Assembly: GCF_002220365.1 (NCBI RefSeq)
Contig: NZ_MTHB01000109.1
Span: 124,001 to 188,000, forward strand
Origin: Caballeronia sordidicola
GTDB lineage: Bacteria; Pseudomonadota; Gammaproteobacteria; Burkholderiales; Burkholderiaceae
DNA length: 64,000 nucleotides
Reading direction: 5' to 3'
The translations under genes and the position numbers were made by a program. The notes below the pieces were generated by a model. It was not told the origin of the DNA, ran no database searches, and saw nothing but the letters and a program-made list of their open reading frames with translations. Shown here piece by piece: positions 1-9,185 of this stretch (its first letter is position 1; the number at the start of each line of letters is the position of its first letter).

Positions 1-2
1 CG

Positions 3-371
3 GCTCCGGCTGCGGCTCCGGTTATGGCTTCGGCGACCGATATGGCTCCCGTCGGCCCCGTTTCGGACGCGGTTCCCGTCCCCGCATCTCCGGCGGCCCC
101 GACATCGGAAGCATCCCTTGTGCGGCAAGGGAGCGCCGCTGGCGTAGCAGTCCCACAGCCGGTGGCGACGGAGGCATCGGCACCTGCGGTTGCGTCCACC
201 GCTGTTTCGGGGGCTGCGGGTTCTCACAGCACGAGCGCGCTGAGCGCCGTCGCACTTTTCGCGATTGCACTTCTAGCGATTGGATTCATCGCGCTAATCG
301 CACGTCGAAAAATGAGCAGTCGGCGTTCTGGCAAGCCACCAGGAAATGTTCGCGGCAACGACAAGCCTTGA
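3..371 (+). CDS. C-terminal part of an Ala/Pro-rich protein with one C-terminal membrane segment (partial)
   Basis: The frame is open from base 3, so the window cuts into the gene and the true start lies upstream; the first in-frame ATG at 24 is not a convincing start. The visible part is low-complexity, rich in Ala, Pro, Val and Ser. It is followed by one hydrophobic stretch (about residues 75-92 counted from the ATG at 24) and a basic tail (RRK, then Ser, Arg and Lys). This fits a C-terminally anchored membrane protein with a disordered spacer. I do not recognise a family. It could be the tail of a surface or envelope protein. Confidence 0.5.
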   Translation, partial: APAAAPVMASATDMAPVGPVSDAVPVPASPAAPTSEASLVRQGSAAGVAVPQPVATEASAPAVASTAVSGAAGSHSTSALSAVALFAIALLAIGFIALIARRKMSSRRSGKPPGNVRGNDKP

Positions 372-455
372 ACAGGCCTTACCAAGGGGCACGAACGAGA
401 TACGAAGTTGACTGAGCCACCACTGTCTCATTGGGCACATCCTCCTCTCGCAGAC

Positions 456-902
456 TTAAGATGTCTGATTGCCGTCGTTATGGGGTCGCTTGTCTATGAC
501 GATGGTATTGGCTATCCGGTCGTGCAAGGCCTGCTTCCGAGGATTAAAGAGCACCCACAGAAATCCCGCGCCGCATGTAGCGAAGCTCAGCAGGTAGCCC
601 AGCGTGCGCAGACCGGCTTGCGTGACTGTCATTCGTTCTCCTGTGTCGGCATCGACAATCCGCAGATGCAACGCCCGTTTCCCCGGTGACGTACCCCACA
701 TAGCCCATAAAAATCCGGTAACCAGTATTGGTATGCATTGGCCAACGACTAACCACAGAAGGATGGTCGATACGAGGGTTTCAGGTGCCGTCAGCAAGTC
801 CTCTGTCGATGGACCGAGAGGAACAAAAAGTACGATTACGGTCCACCAAATCGAATCGATGGCCAACGCGCTGGCGCGTCGTGAGTACGAGGCATATTGC
901 AT
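456..902 (-). CDS. RDD family membrane protein
   Basis: A 148-residue protein beginning MQYASYSRRASALAIDS. The Arg...Asp pattern in the first helix is the signature of RDD proteins. Three hydrophobic segments follow (about residues 15-28, 45-70 and 100-118). The motif GTSPGKRALHLRIVD at the second helix and the C-terminal LHDRIANTIV are also typical RDD-domain features. The family is found in the inner membrane, and its role is mostly unknown, with some members linked to ion exchange. The gene stands alone, with no strong ribosome site before the ATG. The family call is firm; the function is not known. Confidence 0.85.
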   Translation of the reverse strand: MQYASYSRRASALAIDSIWWTVIVLFVPLGPSTEDLLTAPETLVSTILLWLVVGQCIPILVTGFLWAMWGTSPGKRALHLRIVDADTGERMTVTQAGLRTLGYLLSFATCGAGFLWVLFNPRKQALHDRIANTIVIDKRPHNDGNQTS

Positions 903-1484
903 CGGATGCTAACTGTCAGACTGGTTTCGGTCATGGCAGTGTAGGCCATTCGTGGTTAATTGAGGTCTTCAATCCAGCAGCGACTGCTGCCCTTCATCCG
1001 ATCAGTAGTGTGCGTGGAGGAACTCGATTGGCTTCCGGAAAATTAACCAAATAACTCCCAGGTTCGGCATTTGTTAACCCTATATCTTCCTTGCTACCGC
1101 GCCGCCCCAGATCAGGATCCCGGCAACGGCCAACGGTGCCGAGCGCCCCACCAGCGGTTCTTCGGCCGTCGCGGACACTCAGGCATCGTCGCCGGTGAGG
1201 CCGCAACAGGTTCCTTTCCTGACGTTCGAACAGGGGCAGCGCAAATGAAAGCGCCCGTTGTAAGCGTATGCGAAGTTTCGCCTTATGAACGGACGCAGGC
1301 CGGGCGGCACCCAATCGACAGTTTCAAGGTGCAGTTATTTACTTTTTTAAGTCACCCGGCAGGTCATCGGCAGAGCGATCGCTGGAGAAGTCGAGTACTT
1401 CCTCTTGAACTTAGTCTGTGTCAAGACTTGGACAGTTGAAAGTCAGATATCCTCGGCATCGTTCCCGATTTTTTCGACGCTCCC
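903..1484. other. Intergenic stretch with no supported gene
   Basis: Several overlapping open frames exist on both strands, but none has a recognisable motif, a convincing start or Burkholderia-like codon bias. One short hydrophobic stretch on the minus strand near 1090-1130 could be the remains of a membrane protein. I would not call a gene here. Confidence 0.5.
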
Positions 1485-1511
1485 TGTCCATCAGCATGCG
1501 GCCCGAGCGTC
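1485..1511 (+). promoter_or_regulatory. Candidate ECF-type promoter for the yciI-ECF42 pair
   Basis: TGTCCA at 1485-1490 is followed after 17 bases by CGTC at 1508-1511, 57 bases before the YciI-like start. ECF42 sigma factors described in actinomycetes recognise a TGTCGA-like -35 and a CGTC-like -10 and drive the neighbouring DGPF gene. The match has one mismatch in the -35 and the element is short, so chance is possible. Confidence 0.35.
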
Positions 1512-1567
1512 ATTGTGATGGCGGCCCGATTTAATTCACCCGCCTTAACCCCATGACGGAGGCTCAT

Positions 1568-1939
1568 ATGCAATATCTATTGATGATCTATTCGGAAGAA
1601 AACGGCTGGAACCAGATGACCGACAGCGAGCGGCAGCAAGGGGTTGCCGCGTACCAGGCGTACACAGAATCGTTGAACAAAGCGCAGGCGCTGGTGGGCG
1701 CCAACCGGCTGCAGCACACGAGCACGGCCACTACGGTGCGGCTCGTCGACGGCAAGCCGCAGGTGCTTGACGGACCGTATTCCGATTCGAAGGAGCAACT
1801 CGCCGGCTACTACCTGATCGACGTGCCCAACCTGGACGCGGCGATCGCGTGGGCGTCGCGTTGTCCCGGCGCGGCGCACGGCTTGATGGAAGTGCGCCCG
1901 GTCTGGACTGCCCCCTACGACGCGCCATCTGCTGCATGA
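1568..1939 (+). CDS. YciI-like (DGPF domain) protein
   Basis: A 123-residue protein starting MQYLLMIYSEE. I chose the ATG at 1568 because GGAGG lies at 1557-1561; an upstream ATG at 1553 has no such site. The middle contains VRLVDGKPQVLDGPYSDSKEQLAGYYLI, the DGPF/YCII-related core, which folds as a small ferredoxin-like alpha/beta protein. These proteins are the usual genetic partners of ECF42 sigma factors, and here the stop overlaps the sigma-factor start by four bases (ATGA), so the two are translationally coupled. The biochemical activity of this subfamily is not established. Confidence 0.85.
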   Translation: MQYLLMIYSEENGWNQMTDSERQQGVAAYQAYTESLNKAQALVGANRLQHTSTATTVRLVDGKPQVLDGPYSDSKEQLAGYYLIDVPNLDAAIAWASRCPGAAHGLMEVRPVWTAPYDAPSAA

Positions 1940-3204
1940 GTCCGTCCGGCGGCGGCCCTGACGCTGGCGCCGCCGCGCATGCAATTGCCGAGGCGGTCGC
2001 TCGCCGCAGTTATGGCAAGCTCGTCGCGCTGCTGGCGATGCGCACGCGCGACGTCGCCGCGGCCGAGGACGCGCTGGCCGACGCGTTTGCGGCCGCGCTC
2101 GCGGACTGGCCGGAGCGCGGCTGCCCCGCGAATCCCGAAGCGTGGCTGATGACGGTTGCGCGCCGCCGGGCATTCGATGGCGCGCGTCATCGCCGTGTCG
2201 GCGACGAAGTGGCGAACCAGCTCACTATCCTCGCCGACGAGATCGACGAGCGTGAAGCAGGCGCGTTACCCGACCGGCGGCTTGCGCTGCTGTTCGCGTG
2301 CACGCACCCTGCGCTGGAGGCCGCAATTCGCACGCCGCTGATGCTGCAGGTGGTGCTGGGGCTCGAAGCAAAGACGATTGCGTCCGCGTTCCTGATGTCG
2401 CCCGCCGCGATGAGCAAGCGCCTCGTACGGGCGAAGAACAAGATCCGCGAAGCGGGCATTCCGTTCAGCGTACCCGAGCGCGAGGAGTTGCCCGGCCGGC
2501 TCGCTGCGGTGCTGGAAGCGGTCTATGCAGCCTATGCGCAAGGGTGGGCCGATCCGGTCGGCGGCGATACCGAGCGGCGCGATCTCGCCGGCGAGGCGCT
2601 GTTTCTTGCACACCTGCTCGTCGAACTGCTGCCCGAGGAGCCAGAGACGCTGGGTCTCCTCGCGCTGATGCTGTATGCGCAGGCACGGCGCGATGCGCGG
2701 CGCGATGCGGCCGGCAACTACGTGCCGCTGTCGGCTCAGGATCCGGCGACATGGGATGCGCCGATGATCGACGCAGCCAGCGCACTGCTGCGGCGCGCGA
2801 GCGCATTCAACGCAATCGGACGCTTTCAGCTCGAAGCCGCGCTGCAGTCGGCGCACGTGCACCGCTGCCGGACGCATTGCCCGAACTGGGACGAGATCGT
2901 GCAGTTCTACGATGCGCTGCTCGCGATCGCAGCGTCCCCGGTGGTGGCCGTGAACCGCGCGCTCGCGTTGGCGGAACGGGACGGCCCGCAGGCGGCGCTC
3001 GACGCGCTCGAGCCCTATGCGGACGATCAGCGGCTGGCCGACTACCAGCCGTACTGGGCCGCGCGTGCCGACCTGCTCGCGCGTGCCGGCGCGACGGCCC
3101 AAGCGCTCGGCGCGTACGATCTCGCGATCGGCCTCGAGCGTGATCCGGCCGTGCGCCGGTTCCTGCAGCGCAAGCGCGTCGAGCTGTTATCGGCGAGAAG
3201 TTAG
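1936..3204 (+). CDS. ECF42-type RNA polymerase sigma factor with C-terminal DUF6596/TPR-like extension
   Basis: From the ATG at 1936 the protein is 422 residues. Residues about 10-80 form sigma region 2 (AAAEDALADAFAAALADWP, then PEAWLMTVARRRAFDGAR), and about 110-165 form region 4 with the helix-turn-helix around AKTIASAFLMSPAAMSKRLVRAK. The remaining 250 residues are the long helical extension (LAGEALFLAHLLVELLPEEPE..., AVNRALALAE) that marks ECF42. No anti-sigma gene is next to it; in this group the extension is thought to replace one. An open frame extends upstream to 1849, but it overlaps the partner gene fully and lacks a ribosome site. Confidence 0.9.
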   Translation: MSPSGGGPDAGAAAHAIAEAVARRSYGKLVALLAMRTRDVAAAEDALADAFAAALADWPERGCPANPEAWLMTVARRRAFDGARHRRVGDEVANQLTILADEIDEREAGALPDRRLALLFACTHPALEAAIRTPLMLQVVLGLEAKTIASAFLMSPAAMSKRLVRAKNKIREAGIPFSVPEREELPGRLAAVLEAVYAAYAQGWADPVGGDTERRDLAGEALFLAHLLVELLPEEPETLGLLALMLYAQARRDARRDAAGNYVPLSAQDPATWDAPMIDAASALLRRASAFNAIGRFQLEAALQSAHVHRCRTHCPNWDEIVQFYDALLAIAASPVVAVNRALALAERDGPQAALDALEPYADDQRLADYQPYWAARADLLARAGATAQALGAYDLAIGLERDPAVRRFLQRKRVELLSARS

Positions 3205-3529
3205 ATTGGCCGTCGCGTTTGCCACGCGAGGTTGCAAGCCTCGCGCTGACGCGGCTCGGTCCGGACCGTTTCGTTCCGTTTCGTTTCGTTCCCGTCGGAA
3301 TTGGTTGAGTCCGTATGATTCCAACGTCGGTTTTCTAGAACGTTCATCGAACGGGCGCTACTGGCCAACACCGGACGGCGGAGGTTTAGAACTGCCTTCT
3401 CTATAGCCGACGTTAAACTTCGCACGGATCGATGTGCGGTGCAAATGTGTGTCCACGGCGCAATAACCGCGAAGTATCCGCGTGGGCCGTGGCGAAGCCC
3501 AACGGCGTTTAGCGCGGAGCTGCCCTTCA
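3205..3529. other. Intergenic region between convergent genes, no gene seen
   Basis: This stretch lies between the sigma factor and the convergently transcribed GST. It contains a short imperfect repeat of GTTTC/GTTCC units near 3267-3291 and nothing that looks like a gene. No clear rho-independent terminator was recognised. Confidence 0.4.
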
Positions 3530-4195
3530 TCAGCCGGTCGGTGGCTTGCCAGCAAATACCGCCAATTGAGCGTCGAAAGCACGCTTGTAGGCGGGCCGCG
3601 CTTCGCCGCGGGCGACATAGGCCAAGATGTTCGGATATTCGTCCAGCAAACCCGATGCTTTCAACCTGAGGAGCACCGCGACCATCATCAGGTCGCCCGC
3701 GCTGAACGCACCATCGAGCCAGTCGGCGCTGCCAAGGCGAGCGGAAAGCTCGCCCAGCCGGTCACGGATGCGATCCTTGACGATAGGCAGGCGCTGCTCG
3801 TACCAGGTCTTGTCGCCCTCCAGAAACTTGGTGGTTTGGAGATCGAGGATCGGCGGCTCAACCGTGTTGAGCGCGGCAAAAATCCATGCAATCGCGCGTG
3901 CCCGGGCATGCGCATCGTCAGGAAGCAGGCCTGCATGGCGCTCTGCGATATGGAACACGATCGCCCCCGACTCGAACAGGGCAAGAGCGCCTTCTTCATA
4001 GGTTGGAATCTGCCCAAAAGGATGAAGCGCCCGATGCGCGGGTTCCTTCATTGCCCAGAAAGAAACGAGACGAACCTCGTAAGGTTGGCCCACTTCTTCA
4101 AGCGCCCAGCGAACACGCATGTCACGCGCCAGTCCCCTGCCGCGATCGGGCGACCGTTCAAAGGCGGTGATAACGGGGGTCAGTGGAAGCGTCAT
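3530..4195 (-). CDS. Glutathione S-transferase family protein
   Basis: From the ATG at 4195 (preceded by AAAGGAGA) the protein has 221 residues, the usual GST length. The N-terminal thioredoxin-fold half contains RVRWALEEVGQPYEV, then FGQIPTYEEGALALFESGAI, where the Pro of QIP and the E-S pair bind glutathione in cytosolic GSTs. The C-terminal half is all-helical, with LDGAFSAGDLMMVAVLLR as the N-capping box region. The longer open frame to 4354 has no upstream ribosome site. The gene is monocistronic and its substrate is unknown; it is likely a detoxification enzyme. Confidence 0.9.
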   Translation of the reverse strand: MTLPLTPVITAFERSPDRGRGLARDMRVRWALEEVGQPYEVRLVSFWAMKEPAHRALHPFGQIPTYEEGALALFESGAIVFHIAERHAGLLPDDAHARARAIAWIFAALNTVEPPILDLQTTKFLEGDKTWYEQRLPIVKDRIRDRLGELSARLGSADWLDGAFSAGDLMMVAVLLRLKASGLLDEYPNILAYVARGEARPAYKRAFDAQLAVFAGKPPTG

Positions 4196-4582
4196 GGTGA
4201 TTTCTCCTTTGCTGGATGTCTCGCTGAGTGCAGGATAAACAACCCCAGCGCTTACTTGCCAGACGTTCGAGATCGGGCTAGATCGACATCCCTGAACTAC
4301 TTTTTTTCTTGAAGATTGGGTAAATAGGCATCCCGAACGAAATAATCCAAGCAAAAGATCGGCCTCAAATCAAATTGGACTAGCCACCTCCAGATCCTCT
4401 TGGCCGGCAGATCAGGGGCACCTGACCACACACGCTCAGCCGGCCTGTCTTGCCATCTGCGGACGTTCGCCGAGACCCGAATGTGACCGCTCACCTGTCT
4501 CGTTCGATCAAAAAGACGTCGTTAAAGGGTTGCATTGAGCCACCGGGTTCCCTGGCCTTATCTCTATCGGAAGCAGCGCGTT
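4196..4582. other. Intergenic region without a supported gene
   Basis: This region holds the GST promoter side and the 3' flank of the AraC gene. An open frame on the minus strand at 4297-4494 has no family resemblance and no ribosome site. I see no repeats or hairpins of note. Confidence 0.4.
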
Positions 4583-5509
4583 TCAGATGTCTTGCGCATC
4601 GTCGGTGGCTGCCTGCTCCTCGCGCGCATATTGTGAGGGTGGCCGCCCGACGTGCCGCGTGAAGGCGACGCTGAACGTGCTGGCGGAGCTGTAGCCAACG
4701 CGCTGTGCAACCTCGGCGACGCGGCCTTCATTGCGGCGTAGCAGGTCCTTGGCGAGCGCCATGCGCCAAGTGAGCAAATATTCCATGGGCGCCACGCCGA
4801 CCGCGCGGTTGAAGCGTTCGAAGAAGGTTGAGCGCGACAGTGCGGCCTCTTTCGCGAGTTCAGCAACCGTCCACGCGCGTGTGGGGTGTTCGTGCATACC
4901 GCGGATCGCGGCCGCGAGGCGGCTATCGGACAGCCCGCGAACCAGGCCCGGTGACGCGGTCGTTTCCGCTGTGGACCGCAGCGCCTCGATGAGCAGCACT
5001 TCCAGCAGTCGTGACAGCACGACTTCGCGCGCAGGCCGCTGCTCGCGTGATTCATCTCGTACAAGTTGCACGAGGGTGGCCAGTCGCGCTTCACCGCGGA
5101 CATGCACGATTTGCGGTAGTAACGAGACCAGCAGGGATGCGTCGGGTGAACCGAAGCTGCAGTAGCCGACCATCATTCGCGAATCGACTGGGCCGTCCGG
5201 CTCCCCGATTCTAAATTCATTGTTGCCAAGCGCGATGGGCACCAGCGTCTGAATGCCCGGCGGTGGCGGCACGAGGCTGGACATTGCGACGCCGTAGGCC
5301 GCGGGAATCAGCACGAAGTCACCCGAGACGAGCCCGATGGGCTCGTGCCCGTCGATCACCATGCGGCACGCGCCCTCCAGGATCACGCAATAGAACGGCT
5401 GACCGGCATCCGAGCGGCTAACGCGCCAAGGGCTGGCGCCCAGAACCAGTTTGGAGAACCGGGCGCCCGGCTGCAGCAGCGTCACGACTTCGGCCAACGG
5501 ATCGATCAT
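4583..5509 (-). CDS. AraC family transcriptional regulator with N-terminal cupin domain
   Basis: A 308-residue regulator. Residues about 20-90 form a cupin (AraC_binding_2 type: FYCVILEGACRMVIDGHEP, then GDFVLIPAAYG). Residues about 200-300 carry the two helix-turn-helix motifs of the AraC DNA-binding domain (WTVAELAKEAALSRSTFFERF and VAEVAQRVGYSSASTFSVAF). GGAG precedes the ATG. It is divergent from an SDR gene 104 bases away, and AraC/cupin regulators in this arrangement commonly control the adjacent oxidoreductase. The inducer is not known. Confidence 0.93.
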   Translation of the reverse strand: MIDPLAEVVTLLQPGARFSKLVLGASPWRVSRSDAGQPFYCVILEGACRMVIDGHEPIGLVSGDFVLIPAAYGVAMSSLVPPPPGIQTLVPIALGNNEFRIGEPDGPVDSRMMVGYCSFGSPDASLLVSLLPQIVHVRGEARLATLVQLVRDESREQRPAREVVLSRLLEVLLIEALRSTAETTASPGLVRGLSDSRLAAAIRGMHEHPTRAWTVAELAKEAALSRSTFFERFNRAVGVAPMEYLLTWRMALAKDLLRRNEGRVAEVAQRVGYSSASTFSVAFTRHVGRPPSQYAREEQAATDDAQDI

Positions 5510-5612
5510 TGCCGGACTCCTGCAAATGAAATTCGGATCTTCTATTGTAGCTAGTACGTACGCGGCGGTCTATCGTTGGTGCAGACGCAAACCACCTCAC
5601 CTAGGAGTTCCC

Positions 5613-6362
5613 ATGAAAACCGTCCTGACCACCGGCTGCTCGTCCGGATTCGGCCTCGAGATTGCCCGCTATTTTCTGGCCCGCGACTGGCAAGTCGTCG
5701 CCACGATGCGCACGCCGCGCGCCGACGTGCTGCCGCCTTCAGAGCACTTGCGCGTGCTGGCGCTCGACGTCACCGATCCCGACAGCATCCGCCAAGCTGT
5801 CGAGGCGGCCGGCCCGATCGACGTGCTCGTCAACAACGCGGGCTTCGGCGCGGCTTCCCCGGCGGAACTGGTCCCGCTTGCGACAGTGCGCGAGATTTTC
5901 GAGACCAACACCTTTGGCACTATCGCAGTGACGCAGGGGGTGCTGCCCCAGTTTCGGCAGCGTAAAGCCGGTGTCGTCGTGAATGTCACGTCGAGCGTAA
6001 CGCTAAAGGCGCTGCCTCTGATCGCCGCTTACCGCGCGAGCAAGGCGGCGGTGAACGTATTTACCGAGTCAATGGCGCTGGAGCTCGAGCAGTTCGGCGT
6101 GCGAGCGCGCCTGGTGCTGCCCGGCCGTGCGCCCGACACCCGGTTTGCAGAGAACGCCCACGCCCACATGCATGGCCTCGACCACGAGGCCTACGCTGGA
6201 CTCGTCAAGGACGTCTTCGCGCGATTCCAGGACACCTCTACACCAGTCACCCGGGCGCAGGATGTCGCGGAGGCCGTGTGGCGCGCAGCGACCGACCCGT
6301 CATCCCCAATGCATATCCCAGCCGGCGCTGACGCACAAGCCTGGGCGGCCGAGGCTCGCTGA
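5613..6362 (+). CDS. SDR family NAD(P)-dependent oxidoreductase
   Basis: The start at 5613 follows AGGAG and gives 249 residues; an upstream in-frame extension would overlap the divergent regulator. The classical SDR features are the cofactor loop TTGCSSGFGLEIA, the NNAG motif in LVNNAGFGAA, the catalytic Ser in NVTSSV and YRASK with the Tyr-x3-Lys pair. Length and order fit classical SDRs. It is the first of two consecutive SDR genes beside an AraC regulator. The substrate cannot be told from sequence. Confidence 0.92.
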   Translation: MKTVLTTGCSSGFGLEIARYFLARDWQVVATMRTPRADVLPPSEHLRVLALDVTDPDSIRQAVEAAGPIDVLVNNAGFGAASPAELVPLATVREIFETNTFGTIAVTQGVLPQFRQRKAGVVVNVTSSVTLKALPLIAAYRASKAAVNVFTESMALELEQFGVRARLVLPGRAPDTRFAENAHAHMHGLDHEAYAGLVKDVFARFQDTSTPVTRAQDVAEAVWRAATDPSSPMHIPAGADAQAWAAEAR

Positions 6363-6425
6363 CTCAGCAGCACAGGTCGAACACGGCTTCTACACGCTAC
6401 AGCGTATTACGATAAGGAGATTGCT

Positions 6426-7184
6426 ATGCAGGACAAACAAGTTGCTCTCGTAACCGGGGCTAATCAAGGAATCGGTCTCCAGATCGCAAAGGATCTCGCG
6501 ACACGCGGTTTAACTGTGTTGGTAGGATCGCGCAGCCTCGAACGCGGCGAGGCTGCGGCCGGGGAAGTGGGCCTGAACGCGTTCGCCCTCCAACTCGACG
6601 TGACGGATCAGGCTTCAATCACAATGGCGGCGGAGCGCGTCCAAAACGAGTTTGGCCGCCTTGACGTGCTCATCCAGAACGCGGCCATTTCGAATACGAA
6701 GAAGCAGCCCGGTCAATCCGTCGAGGAGTACTCAAAGACGACGCGCCCGAGCAACGTGGCTCTCGATGAAATGCGCGCGGTGTGGGACACCAACGTGTTC
6801 GGCGTGCTCGCTGTGTACCAGGCGATGCTGCCACTTTTGCGCAATACGCCGGGCTCCCGCATCGTCAACGTGTCGAGTGGTGTTGGATCGCTGGCGACGA
6901 ACCTGAACCCAGCCTTCCCGTACCGCGGGATCTTCGGTCCCGTCTACCCGGCGTCCAAGACGGCGCTTAACGCGTTGACGGTCGCGATGGCCATCGAACT
7001 CGAGCCGGAAGGTATCAAGGTCAATGCCGTCTCACCGGGTTATACCAAGACTAACCTCAACGGATATTCGGGCACCGAGACCGTCGAGGAAGGTGCTCGC
7101 GAGGCGGTGCGCGTTGCGCTGCTGGGTCAGGACGGCCCCACAGGCACGTTCACGCGCTGGAAAGGGGAAACGATCCCATGGTGA
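6426..7184 (+). CDS. SDR family oxidoreductase (carbonyl-reductase-like)
   Basis: A 252-residue SDR with cofactor loop VTGANQGIGLQIA, active-site region NVSSGVGSLATN and YPASKTALNAL with Tyr and Lys four apart. The insert of about 25 residues between the NAA motif (IQNAAIS) and DTNVFG resembles carbonyl reductases. AAGGAGA precedes the ATG at 6426. The gap to the preceding SDR is 63 bases, so the two are probably co-transcribed under the divergent AraC regulator. Substrate unknown. Confidence 0.92.
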   Translation: MQDKQVALVTGANQGIGLQIAKDLATRGLTVLVGSRSLERGEAAAGEVGLNAFALQLDVTDQASITMAAERVQNEFGRLDVLIQNAAISNTKKQPGQSVEEYSKTTRPSNVALDEMRAVWDTNVFGVLAVYQAMLPLLRNTPGSRIVNVSSGVGSLATNLNPAFPYRGIFGPVYPASKTALNALTVAMAIELEPEGIKVNAVSPGYTKTNLNGYSGTETVEEGAREAVRVALLGQDGPTGTFTRWKGETIPW

Positions 7185-7359
7185 ATTGAGTCTGGTGCGC
7201 GCGTGCGCAGGGATCGATGGATTGGGCCGGAGCGCATGAAGTTAGGCCATTCGCCTGAGCCTTGGTAACGCCGTTGAATTTCGCTGTTGTTGAAATCATG
7301 GCGACTGAGTGTTCGCTCGACGGTGCACTCCCCGCTTCTCTCGCGGTGTTATCCGATCG

Positions 7360-7625
7360 ACAACCAACACTAAGTTCTTGATCTTCGCTATCAGCTCTCG
7401 ACGGCCGACGATCAAGCCCGCCTGCGGGCCGCCAAGCAGCTTGTCGCCGCTGAAAGTGACGAGAACGACGCCCGCTAGAACGGTTAATCACGGTAGCTTC
7501 ACGCGGCAAGCCCTATTGCGTGAGATCGACCAGCGTGCCGTTGCCGGGATAGCGGCGTGAGTTCGGTAACGCTGGCCTCCAGATCTTGCGAAGCGCGCCG
7601 ATACCCCTGCCGCCCGTCAACAAGT
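7360..7625 (-). pseudogene. selA: Decayed selA (L-seryl-tRNA(Sec) selenium transferase) remnant
   Basis: On the minus strand, 7460-7371 reads [19 protein letters not shown] and then [11 protein letters not shown]. This is the PLP-lysine region of SelA, whose consensus there is [15 protein letters not shown]. Just upstream, in another frame, 7545-7488 reads GTLVDLTQ, a TAG stop, then GLPREATV, matching SelA's LVDLSQYGLPxEPTV with Tyr changed to a stop. Further up, 7620-7556 gives DGRQGYRRASQDLEASVTEL, resembling the RGxR region near the N-terminus. The pieces lie in different frames with large internal losses, so this cannot encode a working enzyme. No selB or tRNA-Sec is seen in the window. 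Confidence 0.75.
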
Positions 7626-7691
7626 CCAGCGTCAGGCTGGCCAGATGATCAGCGAAAGGTTCGAAATCGTAATCTAACCGCCGGCGCTTGA

Positions 7692-8819
7692 TTACCGGCG
7701 TCCGATGTCCGCGAGGAAGCCGGAAACCTTAACCAACCCCTCTTGCAGGACATCGAGCGGGTTGGCGAAACCGACCCGGATATACCCTTCCATGTCAAAC
7801 GCGCTACCCGGCATGAACATCACACCCGTCGCTTCGATCAGCGCGGTGCAAAATCCGGTCGACGACATGTCGACATCGAACTTGAGCAGACAAACCGTCG
7901 CGGCCTTGGGCTTCACATACGACACCAGCGGTTCCTTACTGATCCAGTCGTCGAGAACCCTGAGATTGGTCCGCGTAATAGCATGGTTGCGAGCAAGGAT
8001 CTTGTCCTTAGCCTCGAGCGCAATGGACGCAAGATAATCGTCGATCATCCCCACGCTGATGGTGTTGTAGTCTCGATGAATACACACCGCGCGAATCAGT
8101 TCGACCGGTCCGGCGATCCACCCCAAGCGCAATCCGGCCAGCGACCACGTCTTCGACATGCTGCCGGTACTAATACCCCGCTCATAAAGGTCGGCGACAG
8201 ACGCGGTGAATCCTGATCCTTCCTGGTCCGTGCCCCGATAAACCTCATCGCACAAGAGGTACGCACCGCACGATTGGGCGATGCTCACTACCTCCTTGAG
8301 GAAGGCTTCATCCATCAGCGAGCCTGTCGGATTGTTCGGGTTGTTGATGGCGATGAGCTTTGTCTTCTGGTTGGCCAGCTTGCGGAGCTCGTCGAGATCC
8401 GGCAGGAAATCGTTGTCTTCGCGCAGCGTCATGGTCTGCAGGTCGGCACCGTAGCTTTCGGGAATCGAATAGTGTTGCTGGTATGTCGGCAACACCGCGA
8501 TCACACGGTCACCGGGCTCGATCAGGGTTTCGTACACCAGCGCATTGCCGCCTATAGCGCCGTGCGTCACGACAATATCCCTAGTCGTCTGCCGCTCATA
8601 TAAAGCTGCGATGTTGACTCGCAACCTGTCCGACCCTTCGATCGCTCCATAGGTCAGCTTCATGGGAAGGAGTTCGTCGAGCAGGCTATCGCGCTTGCCG
8701 GTCAGTTCGAGCAATTGCGCCACCGTCAGCGATTCAACGCAGGTTTCAGCGAGGTTATAGCGCGCCTCATGCTCGTACCGGTCCATCCAGCGTTCGACAA
8801 GAAAGTCCTTGATCTTCAT
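7692..8819 (-). CDS. Class I/II PLP-dependent aminotransferase
   Basis: The ATG at 8819 is preceded by GGAG and gives 375 residues; the longer frame to 8927 has no ribosome site. Fold type I features are visible: NNPNNPTGS in the middle, the cofactor-contacting LLCDEVYRG, the PLP lysine in SMSKTWSLAGLRLGW and the C-terminal substrate-binding Arg in YIRVGFANP. It is divergent from a YheO/DauR-like regulator followed by dehydratase- and cyclodeaminase-like genes, suggesting a role in the same amino-acid pathway. Capreomycidine-synthase-like enzymes have similar sequence, but the true substrate is open. Confidence 0.9.
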   Translation of the reverse strand: MKIKDFLVERWMDRYEHEARYNLAETCVESLTVAQLLELTGKRDSLLDELLPMKLTYGAIEGSDRLRVNIAALYERQTTRDIVVTHGAIGGNALVYETLIEPGDRVIAVLPTYQQHYSIPESYGADLQTMTLREDNDFLPDLDELRKLANQKTKLIAINNPNNPTGSLMDEAFLKEVVSIAQSCGAYLLCDEVYRGTDQEGSGFTASVADLYERGISTGSMSKTWSLAGLRLGWIAGPVELIRAVCIHRDYNTISVGMIDDYLASIALEAKDKILARNHAITRTNLRVLDDWISKEPLVSYVKPKAATVCLLKFDVDMSSTGFCTALIEATGVMFMPGSAFDMEGYIRVGFANPLDVLQEGLVKVSGFLADIGRR

Positions 8820-9185
8820 TGAAATCTCCGTGAATCGGCTACCCGTAACGATAGCCGAAATGATGGGCAAAAAAACACAACCGGACCAGGTCATCCGCGC
8901 TGAACCGGCCAACCTCGACGCCTTCATTTTTTTGTTTGACCGATTATATTTTAAAGTCTATCTTAGACTACTTAGTATATTTCGGTAAACGACATGACGC
9001 TATCGGCTGAACATTCCGAGTTGCCCGGAATGCTGGTGATCCAGCATCTGCTGGACGCACTGAACTGAAGCGCAACGGCACTTACCAGAAGTTGTTGGAG
9101 AAATATTTTACGGTCGATCTAGCGGTCGACTAAGCCGCGCGTGCGGACCATCGCACGACTGTTCCGCACGAATCGACATTGAATA
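8820..9185. promoter_or_regulatory. Divergent promoter region of the aminotransferase and the DauR-like regulator
   Basis: A 366-base stretch without a supported gene between divergent starts. It includes an AT-rich block at about 8932-8990, unusual for this GC-rich window, which is a likely place for both promoters. I could not fix a -10/-35 pair with confidence. Confidence 0.4.

Noticed and set aside
7150..7509. 119-codon minus-strand frame as a real gene
   Set aside because: Only a part of it overlaps the selA remnant, in the wrong frame for the SelA motif; the rest has no resemblance to a protein family.
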